Part shown: one piece after another, positions 49,094-55,986 of the stretch
Position numbering within the stretch: the first letter of the stretch is position 1
How the letters are laid out: every line of letters starts with the position of its first letter
Source of the DNA: Sinorhizobium alkalisoli
GTDB taxonomy: Bacteria; Pseudomonadota; Alphaproteobacteria; Rhizobiales; Rhizobiaceae
NCBI RefSeq assembly: GCF_008932245.1
Contig: NZ_CP034909.1
Span: 3,032,001-3,096,000, forward strand
DNA: 64,000 bases
Reading direction: 5' to 3'
Notes under the pieces: model-generated
What the model saw: the letters and a program-made list of their open reading frames with translations, nothing else
Told to the model about the DNA's origin: nothing
Databases searched by the model: none
Made by a program: the position numbers and the translations under genes

Positions 49094-49108
49094 TTAACGC
49101 CTTTTTAA
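49094..49108. promoter_or_regulatory. CtrA-type box TTAA-N7-TTAA
   Basis: TTAA-CGCCTTT-TTAAC, a perfect consensus match, 99 bases before the GNAT gene start (minus strand) and 323 bases before leuC. A further GTTAACC lies at 49054-49060. The 435-base gap 48996-49430 otherwise holds the leuC leader elements. Confidence 0.45.
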
Positions 49109-49237
49109 CTTTATCCGCAACCCGGCCGCAAAAGACACACACAGCAAAATCGGGGACGCCCGAACCGGGGAAGCGATGCGGTCCGCCGCGATCACGCCGA
49201 TTGCGAAACCATCGGAAAATTGATATGAGCACCGGCC

Positions 49238-49399
49238 ATGGAATCCAAATTCGGATGTCGCGAACAGCAAATCGTCGTGCTGCAGGACCACAAGCGTCTG
49301 CCGGCACGCTTTTTCGCGCGTGTTTGCGGCGCGCTTACGAGCCGCCTATCCTGATCGCTCGATCAGTCATGTTTCCGGCCGCACTGCCGCCGGCTTTTT
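49238..49399 (+). promoter_or_regulatory. Possible leuC leader: short ORF, hairpin and terminator-like stem
   Basis: A 38-codon frame runs from ATG 49238 to TGA 49354 and contains four Leu codons, including a rare CTA next to its end. Its stop codon overlaps a hairpin CTGATC-GCTC-GATCAG (49351-49366). A second stem CCGGC..GCCGG (49375-49393) is followed by CTTTTT, 31 bases before leuC. The layout resembles an attenuator, but Leu codons are not clustered and the ribosome site is weak. Confidence 0.3.
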
Positions 49400-49430
49400 C
49401 GTATTCTGACAATTCGATGGACATATCGCC

Positions 49431-50840
49431 ATGAGCGCACCGCGTACCCTCTATGACAAGATCTGGGACGACCATCTGGTAAGCAGCCAGGACGACGGCA
49501 CCTGTCTTCTCTACATCGACCGTCATCTCGTCCACGAGGTGACCAGTCCGCAGGCCTTCGAAGGCCTGCGCATGGCCGGCCGCAAGGTCCGTGCACCGGA
49601 AAAGACGCTCGCCGTCGTCGACCACAACGTGCCGACCTCGCCGGACCGCCACCTCGGCATCAAGAACGAGGAAAGCCGCATCCAGGTCGAAGCGCTCGCG
49701 AAGAACGCCGCCGATTTCGGCGTCGAATATTATTCCGAGAACGACAAGCGCCAGGGAATCGTGCACATTGTCGGCCCCGAGCAGGGCTTCACACTGCCGG
49801 GCATGACGATCGTCTGCGGCGATAGCCATACGTCGACGCATGGCGCCTTCGGCGCGCTCGCGCACGGCATCGGCACCTCGGAAGTGGAGCACGTGCTGGC
49901 GACGCAGACACTGATCCAGAAGAAGGCGAAGAACATGCTGGTGCGCGTCGACGGGCAATTGCCGCCCGGCGTCACCGCCAAGGATATCATCCTCGCCATC
50001 ATCGGCGAGATCGGCACGGCCGGCGGCACCGGCCACGTCATCGAGTTCGCCGGCGAAGCGATCCGTTCGCTGTCGATGGAAGGCCGCATGACCGTCTGCA
50101 ACATGACCATCGAAGGCGGCGCCCGCGCCGGCCTGATAGCACCGGACGAGACGACCTTCGCCTATATCAAGGACCGGCCGCGCGCGCCCAAGGGCAAGGC
50201 CTGGGACATGGCGCTCGACTATTGGAAGACGCTCAACACGGACGAAGGCGCCCATTACGACCGCGTCGTCGTGCTCGATGCCGCCAACCTGCCGCCGATC
50301 GTCTCCTGGGGCTCGTCGCCGGAGGACGTCGTCTCCGTCCAGGGCGCCGTGCCCAACCCGGACGACATCCAGGATGAGACGAAACGTACGTCGAAGTGGC
50401 GCGCGCTCGACTATATGGGCCTGAAGCCGGGCACCAAGATCACCGATATCGCCATCGACCGGGTGTTCATCGGCTCCTGCACCAATGGCCGCATCGAGGA
50501 TCTGCGCGCCGTCGCCAAGGTCGTCGAGGGCCGCAAGGTCGCCCCGACCGTTTCGGCGATGATCGTGCCGGGCTCCGGCCTCGTGAAGGAGCAGGCGGAA
50601 GCGGAAGGCCTCGACAGGATCTTCAAGGAAGCGGGCTTCGACTGGCGCGAGCCCGGCTGTTCCATGTGCCTGGCGATGAACGACGATCGGCTGAAGCCGG
50701 GCGAGCGCTGCGCCTCCACCTCGAACCGCAATTTCGAGGGACGTCAAGGCTTCAAGGGGCGCACGCATCTCGTCTCGCCGGCAATGGCTGCGGCGGCTGC
50801 GGTGGCGGGCCACTTCGTCGACATTCGCGAGTGGAAATAG
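49431..50840 (+). CDS. leuC: 3-isopropylmalate dehydratase large subunit
   Basis: LeuC isomerises 2- to 3-isopropylmalate with LeuD in leucine synthesis. The 469-residue aconitase-like protein begins [17 protein letters not shown]; the [4Fe-4S] cysteines are in [14 protein letters not shown] and the pair CSMCLAMN, and the substrate block is [30 protein letters not shown]. leuD is not next to it, as is normal in rhizobia. It is followed by a compound repeat. A long leader with a terminator-like stem lies upstream. Confidence 0.97.
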   Translation: MSAPRTLYDKIWDDHLVSSQDDGTCLLYIDRHLVHEVTSPQAFEGLRMAGRKVRAPEKTLAVVDHNVPTSPDRHLGIKNEESRIQVEALAKNAADFGVEYYSENDKRQGIVHIVGPEQGFTLPGMTIVCGDSHTSTHGAFGALAHGIGTSEVEHVLATQTLIQKKAKNMLVRVDGQLPPGVTAKDIILAIIGEIGTAGGTGHVIEFAGEAIRSLSMEGRMTVCNMTIEGGARAGLIAPDETTFAYIKDRPRAPKGKAWDMALDYWKTLNTDEGAHYDRVVVLDAANLPPIVSWGSSPEDVVSVQGAVPNPDDIQDETKRTSKWRALDYMGLKPGTKITDIAIDRVFIGSCTNGRIEDLRAVAKVVEGRKVAPTVSAMIVPGSGLVKEQAEAEGLDRIFKEAGFDWREPGCSMCLAMNDDRLKPGERCASTSNRNFEGRQGFKGRTHLVSPAMAAAAAVAGHFVDIREWK

Positions 50841-50864
50841 CCTCTTCGGCTTCGCTCGCTTTTG

Positions 50865-51003
50865 CAGCGCCGCGTCCTTTGGGACGCGCAAAGGACGCTA
50901 GCGCATCGGCCCGAAAATCGTATCCGATTTTCGGAAAGCTCGATGCGTAGATCCAAAGAGTTACAGCGACCTTTGCGTGTCTGAAAAGACGCGCGGCGCT
51001 GTA
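50865..51003. repeat. Compound repeat: core hairpin joined to an inverted B-type element
   Basis: 50865-50899 is a core unit (GCAGCGCCGCGTCC-TTTG-GGACGCGCAAAGGACGC). It runs directly into an inverted B-type element (50898-51003) that ends with a second core hairpin. Two cores thus flank one B arm. It lies between leuC and sixA. Confidence 0.85.
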
Positions 51004-51186
51004 TGGTGGCCGCCCCTCGGGGCGGCCTTCTGTTATTGCCTTTGCGGACATCCGTGGAAGACAAGGCTGCGCAACGGTGCGACAATGTGGTTCATGTCGC
51101 CCGAAACAGGAACTGTCCCGGGTCGGCGACATGCATCACAAAATGACCTGATGCGTCAGGCCCGCCAACGACACATGAAGAGCGCC

Positions 51187-51723
51187 ATGTCCGATCGCCC
51201 CTTGCCGCCAAAGCGCCGCCTCATGCTGCTGCGTCACGCCAAATCCGATTGGCCGGAGGGCGTGGCCGATCACCGCCGACCCCTTGCGGAGCGCGGACGA
51301 AGGACGGCGCCGGTCATCGGCGCCTATATGGCCGAGCACGGGCTCGTCCCGGACCTCGCGATCGTCTCGACCGCGCGGCGCGCGCAGGAGACCTGGGAGA
51401 TCGTCTCCGAGGCACTGCCGGTAAGCGTCGCAGCTCGCGATGCCGTCGGGATTTACGAGGTGGCGGCACCGGCCATACTCAAGGTCATACGCGACGTGGA
51501 ACCTTGGGTCAGCTGCCTTCTGCTCGTCGGACATAATCCGGGAATGGCGGAACTGGCGCTGCTGCTCGCCGGCGGCGGCGAAGATTTACCGCGCCTCCGG
51601 GAGAAATTTCCGACGGCCGGGCTGGCCGTCATCGATTTCGACGTCGGCAAATGGTCGGATGTGGCACCCCGCAAAGGCCGCCTTGTCCGCTTCGTCACAC
51701 CGCGCCTGCTCGATGCGAAATGA
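51187..51723 (+). CDS. sixA: SixA-like phosphohistidine phosphatase
   Basis: A 178-residue histidine phosphatase: RHAK with the catalytic H17, then LAERGRRTAPVIGAYM, VSTARRAQETWEIV and the second catalytic His in LLVGHNPGMAELALLL. SixA removes phosphate from histidines of phosphotransfer proteins; here the target could be a phosphorelay or PTS-Ntr protein. The ATG at 51187 follows GAAGAG; ATG at 51175 is in frame. It is convergent with the L,D-transpeptidase gene. Confidence 0.87.
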   Translation: MSDRPLPPKRRLMLLRHAKSDWPEGVADHRRPLAERGRRTAPVIGAYMAEHGLVPDLAIVSTARRAQETWEIVSEALPVSVAARDAVGIYEVAAPAILKVIRDVEPWVSCLLLVGHNPGMAELALLLAGGGEDLPRLREKFPTAGLAVIDFDVGKWSDVAPRKGRLVRFVTPRLLDAK

Positions 51724-51745
51724 CCGCGGCGCCAGCCGTCTATCT

Positions 51746-51785
51746 GCAGCGGCCTTTGCGCGTCTGAAAAGACGCGCGGCGCTGT
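51746..51785. repeat. Solitary core hairpin of the two-hairpin repeat
   Basis: GCAGCGGCCTTTGCGCGTCT-GAAA-AGACGCGCGGCGCTGT with no second arm, between the convergent ends of sixA and the L,D-transpeptidase. The eight-pair GC stem could help end both transcripts. Confidence 0.8.
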
Positions 51786-51795
51786 GAGGAGAGCG

Positions 51796-52347
51796 TCAGA
51801 GAACCTTCACCACCGTGCCCCGGCGCATGTGGCGGAGCAGCCGTTTCATCGCCGGCAGGTTGACGGCAACGCAACCCTGCGTCGGCTCATAGCCGGCGCG
51901 GATGAGATGGAAGAAGATAGCGGAACCCAGATGGCGGCGTCGGGACGAGATGTTCCAGTCCATGACGAGACAGACATCATAGAGCCCATCGTCCCGCATC
52001 ATCGCCTCGTGACTCGAGGAAAACGGAGCCCTGACCGGCCGGTTGTAGCAGGCATGCTTCGCAGCGTCGCACCAAAGCATGTCGCCTCGGGTCGACAACA
52101 GCGGCAGGCGCGTCGGCGGCAGGCGAACGCGATCCCGCCGTACATAGCCGCCGATCAGCCTCATCGACCCGCGCGGCGTCGCGCCATCGCCTTCGCGCTT
52201 GAGGGAGCTCACGCCGCTTCGTCCGATCGCCGCCTCGACGGTGCTGCCGCCGAATTGCACGAGCGCCCGCCTGCGGTCGCGCGGCGCCGCTCTCACGAGG
52301 ATCACCGATTTTTCCGACCGCGCTTCCGACTTTTTCTTGCGCATCAT
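51796..52347 (-). CDS. L,D-transpeptidase (YkuD domain)
   Basis: The product of about 183 residues has the YkuD catalytic stretch FFHLIRAGYEPTQGCVAVNLPAM with the nucleophilic Cys and the His before it, preceded by GVSSLKREGDGATPRGSMRLIGGYVRRD, a typical first block. Such enzymes form 3-3 crosslinks or attach lipoproteins to peptidoglycan. No clear signal peptide is visible at the basic N-terminus MMRKKKSEARSEK, so this is the short cytosolic-looking YkuD type. The start is uncertain: GTG 52353, ATG 52347 or ATG 52344. It is divergent from the CenR-like regulator, with a repeat starting 19 bases upstream. Confidence 0.85.
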   Translation of the reverse strand: MMRKKKSEARSEKSVILVRAAPRDRRRALVQFGGSTVEAAIGRSGVSSLKREGDGATPRGSMRLIGGYVRRDRVRLPPTRLPLLSTRGDMLWCDAAKHACYNRPVRAPFSSSHEAMMRDDGLYDVCLVMDWNISSRRRHLGSAIFFHLIRAGYEPTQGCVAVNLPAMKRLLRHMRRGTVVKVL

Positions 52348-52365
52348 CCTCACGGTTTATTGCCT

Positions 52366-52672
52366 ACAGCGCCGCGCGTCTTATTAGACGCGCAAAGGTC
52401 GCTGTAGCACTTTGAACTGCTCCATGTCTTTGTCCTTTAATCGAGATCGCTTAAAGGAGACATGCAGTAGCGCCGCGCGTCTTATTAGACGCGCAAAGGT
52501 CGCTGTAGCACTTTGAACTGCTCCATGTCTTTGTCCTTTAATCGAGATCGCTTAAAGGAGACATGCAGTAGCGCCGCGCGTCTTATTGGACGCGCAAAGG
52601 TCGCTGTAGCACTTTGAACTGCTGCATGTCTTTGTCCTTAAATCGAGGTCGGTTAGAGGAGACATGCAGCAG
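52366..52672 (+). repeat. Triple tandem array of A-type two-hairpin repeats, period 101 bp
   Basis: Units are 52370-52470, 52471-52571 and 52572-52672, with a short lead-in ACAG at 52366. Units 1 and 2 are identical base for base; unit 3 differs at about ten positions. The array fills most of the 445-base gap between the L,D-transpeptidase and the CenR-like gene; bases 52673-52792 are left for the regulator's promoter and contain the AT-rich GCATATATAAG. Confidence 0.95.
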
Positions 52673-52792
52673 CCGTGATACCGTCGCGACCAAAGGCATG
52701 ATTGCATATATAAGGGCAGTGAGCGGCGTCGCGCTTTGCCAAGAGCGGTATTTGAGCTAGTTTCGAATCAGGAAGCAAACAGGAATTGCCCC

Positions 52793-53476
52793 ATGGCGAC
52801 CCGTACCATACTCCTTGTCGACGATGACAATGACCTGCGTGAGACGTTGATCGAGCAACTCTCCCTCTACGAGGAGTTCGAGCTTCTGCAGGAGGCAACC
52901 GCCGGCAAGGGCATACAGACGGCACGCTCCCGCCAGGTCGATCTGCTGATCATGGATGTCGGACTACCGGACATGGACGGACGCGAGGCCGTGAAGCTTT
53001 TGCGCAAGGGCGGCTTCAAGGCGCCGATCATCATGCTCACCGGCCACGACACCGATTCGGACACGATTCTCGGCCTCGAGGCCGGCGCCAACGACTATGT
53101 CACCAAGCCCTTCCGCTTCGCGGTGCTCTTGGCACGAATCCGCGCTCAGCTTCGTCAGCACGAGCAGAGCGAAGACGCCACTTTCAGCGTCGGCCCGTAC
53201 ACATTCAAGCCGAGTCAGAAGCTCTTGACCATGGAAAACGGCCAGAAAATCCGCCTGACCGAGAAGGAGGCGGCGATCATCCGCTATCTCTACCGCGCCG
53301 ACCAGAAGGTGGTGACCCGCGACGTCCTGCTCGAGGAGGTCTGGGGCTACAATTCCGGCGTGACGACGCACACGCTGGAAACGCATGTCTACCGGCTGCG
53401 CCAGAAAATCGAGCGCGACCCTTCCAATGCGGAGATCTTGGTCACAGAGAACGGCGGTTACAAGATCGTTCCCTGA
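52793..53476 (+). CDS. cenR: OmpR-type response regulator, CenR-like
   Basis: The 227-residue regulator has a receiver domain (acidic pair D11/D12 in LLVDDDNDLRET, phospho-acceptor D55 in LLIMDVGLPDMDG, Lys in YVTKPFRF) and a winged-helix output domain (RLTEKEAAIIRYLYRADQKVVTRDVLLEEVWGY, then THTLETHVYRLRQKIE). It closely resembles CenR of alphaproteobacteria, which controls cell-envelope genes with the kinase CenK. No kinase is adjacent, also usual for cenR. An L,D-transpeptidase gene is divergent, which suits an envelope role. The ATG at 52793 gives the normal N-terminus MATRTILLVD. Confidence 0.88.
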   Translation: MATRTILLVDDDNDLRETLIEQLSLYEEFELLQEATAGKGIQTARSRQVDLLIMDVGLPDMDGREAVKLLRKGGFKAPIIMLTGHDTDSDTILGLEAGANDYVTKPFRFAVLLARIRAQLRQHEQSEDATFSVGPYTFKPSQKLLTMENGQKIRLTEKEAAIIRYLYRADQKVVTRDVLLEEVWGYNSGVTTHTLETHVYRLRQKIERDPSNAEILVTENGGYKIVP

Positions 53477-53524
53477 AGCGTCGCGTTTAATGGTATTCGT
53501 GCAACGCGCTTTGGTTCTTTGCTT

Positions 53525-53576
53525 TCATGCGCGTCGTTGTCCCAAAACCGCGGCACAGTTTTTGGCGACATGCATT
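53525..53576 (-). repeat. ATGCATGTCGCC-type palindromic repeat (D type)
   Basis: Reverse complement reads AATGCATGTCGCCAAAAAC..GCGGTTTTGGGACAACGACGCGCATG, a relative of 29334-29392. It fills the gap between the CenR-like gene and the cyclic-nucleotide-binding gene. Confidence 0.75.
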
Positions 53577-53625
53577 GGGATCAGGACCGCAGTCCGCTTT
53601 TCCACCGAACTGGGAGTATCGTCGC

Positions 53626-54081
53626 TTGGGGCTGAATGACGACATCGCGCTTCTGTCCAACGTCTCGCTCTTTGCGGATATCGGCGAAGACAAGCTGCGG
53701 CTGATCGCCTTCGGCGCCGAGCGCCGCCGCGTCGCCAGGGGGCACGAACTGTTCCGCGAGGGGGCGCCGGCCGATTGCGCCTATGCGGTTGCATCCGGAC
53801 GTTTTTCGCTGACTAAGGACGGCCCCGAAGGCAAGCCGCAGCCCATCGGCACCGCCGCTCGCGGCACGCTGCTTTCGGAGCTGGCACTGATATCCATGGT
53901 CGAGCGCAAGTTCACGGCGACAGCCGATGAGGATAGCGAGGTGATCCGCATCAACCGGCCGCTCTTCCGCCGCATGCTGGAGGAATATCCGGAAGTTACC
54001 GCCATGGTCGAGGCCCGCATCCGAGAGAATATCCAGGCGATGATCCGCCGCGTCGAGGCGCTCGCCGGACGTTTCGCCTGA
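53626..54081 (+). CDS. Stand-alone cyclic nucleotide-binding domain protein
   Basis: The product of 151 residues is a Crp-type cyclic-nucleotide-binding beta roll: LSNVSLFADIGEDKLRLIAFGAERRRVARGHELFREGAPADCAYAVASGRF and then LLSELALISMVERKFTATADEDSEVIRINRPLFRRML. It stops after the C-helix (NIQAMIRRVEALAG), with no helix-turn-helix, so it is not a Crp-like activator. I set the start at a TTG at 53626, as GGGAG lies nine bases upstream; the GTG/ATG codons further up lie inside a repeat. It follows the CenR-like gene in the same direction. Confidence 0.8.
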   Translation: MGLNDDIALLSNVSLFADIGEDKLRLIAFGAERRRVARGHELFREGAPADCAYAVASGRFSLTKDGPEGKPQPIGTAARGTLLSELALISMVERKFTATADEDSEVIRINRPLFRRMLEEYPEVTAMVEARIRENIQAMIRRVEALAGRFA

Positions 54082-54088
54082 TGGCCCC

Positions 54089-54106
54089 TCGCCCGCATGC
54101 GGGCGA
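54089..54106. other. Perfect palindromic stem between convergent genes
   Basis: TCGCCCGC-AT-GCGGGCGA, eight GC-rich pairs with a minimal loop, between the convergent ends of the cyclic-nucleotide-binding gene and xthA. There is no T-run, so termination is uncertain. Confidence 0.45.
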
Positions 54107-54169
54107 AGCAGAATGCAGCGTGCGCCTCCCCCGATGCGCGTCTGGAGTCAGGAGCGGGAGGCAAACCCC

Positions 54170-54976
54170 TCAAAAATCGAAATGTGCGATCACCGGAACG
54201 TGGTCCGACGGGCGGTCCCAGCCGCGCGCTTCCCGCAGGATGTCGACGCGAGCGAGCTGGCGCGCGAGGTCGGCGGACGACCAGATGTGATCGAGCCGGC
54301 GGCCGCGGTCGGCGGCGGACCAGTCTTTCGCCCGATAGCTCCACCAGGTGTAAAGCTTCTCCGGCGGCGGCGTGTGCTGGCGCATCAGGTCGATCCAGGC
54401 GCCGCCGGTCATCACCGCGGTCAGACCCTCTGTTTCGATGGGCGTATGGCTGACGATCTTCAGGAGCTGCTTGTGCGACCAGACGTCGTGCTCGAGCGGC
54501 GCTATGTTGAGGTCACCGACGAGGATCGACGAAATCCCCGCCTCGGCCTCGGCATGCAGGAGCCTCATCTCGTCCACGAAATCGAGCTTGTGGCCGAACT
54601 TGGGATTGATCGCCCGGTCCGGTTCGTCGCCGCCGGCCGGCACATAGAAATTGTGCAGCCGGATCTTCTTGCCGCCGACCTCGAAGACGACCGAGAGATG
54701 ACGCGCATCGCCGACGCCGCAATAGTCGCGGCGGTCAGTCAACTCATGGAGCGGCAGGCGGGAAATGGTCGCAACGCCGTGATAGCCCTTCTGCCCGTGC
54801 ATCTCGATATAGTCGTAGCCGAGGCGCTTCAGCGGGCCGGAGGGGAACTGCTCGTTCGGGCACTTGGTTTCCTGCAGGCAGAGGATGTCCGGCTGCCATT
54901 TCTCCAGAAAATGCGCCACCAGCGGCATTCGCAGGCGGACGGAGTTGATGTTCCACGTGGCGATGGAAAGGGCCAT
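54170..54976 (-). CDS. xthA: Exodeoxyribonuclease III
   Basis: XthA is the AP endonuclease and 3'-5' exonuclease of base-excision repair. The 268-residue protein has IATWNINSVRLR, the Glu metal ligand in LCLQETKCPNEQFP, GYHGVATISR, ILVGDLNIAP and the final catalytic block LDHIWSSADLA..PSDHVPVIAHFDF. The start MALSIATWNIN (54976) suits the family; an upstream extension is not conserved. It is probably monocistronic. Confidence 0.95.
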   Translation of the reverse strand: MALSIATWNINSVRLRMPLVAHFLEKWQPDILCLQETKCPNEQFPSGPLKRLGYDYIEMHGQKGYHGVATISRLPLHELTDRRDYCGVGDARHLSVVFEVGGKKIRLHNFYVPAGGDEPDRAINPKFGHKLDFVDEMRLLHAEAEAGISSILVGDLNIAPLEHDVWSHKQLLKIVSHTPIETEGLTAVMTGGAWIDLMRQHTPPPEKLYTWWSYRAKDWSAADRGRRLDHIWSSADLARQLARVDILREARGWDRPSDHVPVIAHFDF

Positions 54977-55123
54977 TCCTCGTTCCTTTGGAAATGTCGC
55001 CGGTGGGGGGTCGGTGTCCGGCAGCACGGGAGCGTTTTAAACAGCTTCGGCGCCTTCCGACAAGTCATGAAAAAAGGCCGCCCAAAGGCGGCCCGAAGAG
55101 TGAACTCGGCGCAGCAGACGGTG

Positions 55124-55213
55124 ACAGTGCCGCGCGTCCTTCAGACGCGCAAAGGCCGCTGCGACTATTCGGACCCGCGAATCGAGTCCAATTTTCGCAC
55201 CGATTCGTTAGCC
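55124..55213 (+). repeat. Two-hairpin repeat, B-arm type
   Basis: CAGTGCCGCGCGTCC-TTC-AGACGCGCAAAGGCCGCTG core, then the B arm GGACCCGCGAATCG..CGCACCGATTCGTTAGC. Its end supplies the lolA stop codon on the minus strand. Confidence 0.82.
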
Positions 55214-55870
55214 GCCACCCTTGTTGCGCACCTCGTCATAGGGAATGCGGAAGACCTTGTCGTCCAGTTGCAGCCCGGTCCTGACATTGAATATCATCAC
55301 GGACGTGTCCTTCCTCTGCGCGTCGGTGATCGTCCATTGCCTGAGATCATAGGTCCTCGGGTCGAACATCATCGTGATCGTCGAATCGCCGAAGACCGAA
55401 CGGTCGCCTAGTACGATGGTGATGAGGTCGGACTCTTCGCGAACGGCGCGCACCATCCGGCTGCTGAGATCTATCCTCTCGCTGAGCAGGAGGTTCAGCG
55501 GCGTCTTCGACAGCGGATAGATGTCCCAGGTCTTGAGCTTCATGTTGCCGATGACGACCGATTTGCCATCAGCGATCACGCGCATCGGCGATGGCGCTTC
55601 ATAATTGAAGCGGATACGTCCCGGACGGTGGATGTAGAACTTGCCGCCCGTCTGTTCGCCGCGCGGCCCGAACTGCACGAACTCGCCCGCCATCGTCTTC
55701 ACCGACGAGAAATGATCGGCGATCTTCTGCGCGACGCTCGACGCCTGCGCCGAGGCGTGCGACGCGTCGAGCAATGTGCCGGCCGTTCCGGCGAATGCCG
55801 CAAGGCCGCAAACGAAGACGCGCCGCGAGATCGCCAGATTTCCGCCGTCGACGGTTTTTCTCTCTGTCAT
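55208..55870 (-). CDS. lolA: Outer-membrane lipoprotein carrier protein LolA
   Basis: LolA ferries lipoproteins across the periplasm to the outer membrane. The 220-residue product has the family pattern FSSVKTMAGEFVQFGPRGEQTGGKFYIHRPGRIRFNYEAPSPMRVIADGKSVVIGN and later WTITDAQRKDTSVMIFNV. The start at 55870 is fixed by AAGGAGA. The signal peptide contains SRRVFVCGLAAFAG after an N-region of 15 residues, resembling a twin-arginine motif, which is unusual for LolA. Its TAA stop is the edge of a B-type repeat. It follows ftsK in the same direction by 116 bases. Confidence 0.88.
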   Translation of the reverse strand: MTERKTVDGGNLAISRRVFVCGLAAFAGTAGTLLDASHASAQASSVAQKIADHFSSVKTMAGEFVQFGPRGEQTGGKFYIHRPGRIRFNYEAPSPMRVIADGKSVVIGNMKLKTWDIYPLSKTPLNLLLSERIDLSSRMVRAVREESDLITIVLGDRSVFGDSTITMMFDPRTYDLRQWTITDAQRKDTSVMIFNVRTGLQLDDKVFRIPYDEVRNKGGG

Positions 55871-55986
55871 CGCAGTCTCCTTCATATCAGCGTCATGTGG
55901 AGCGCAAGTGGGGCCTCTTCAAGGCGTTGGCGGACCTGGGCACGCTACATGTTCAAATGATCGTGACCGGCGGGAGGAAGTCCGGG

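Noticed and set aside
52361..52672. Tandem repeats at 52 kb as a CRISPR array
   Set aside because: Units are contiguous with a period of 101 and no spacers, no cas genes are near, and the same unit occurs singly elsewhere.
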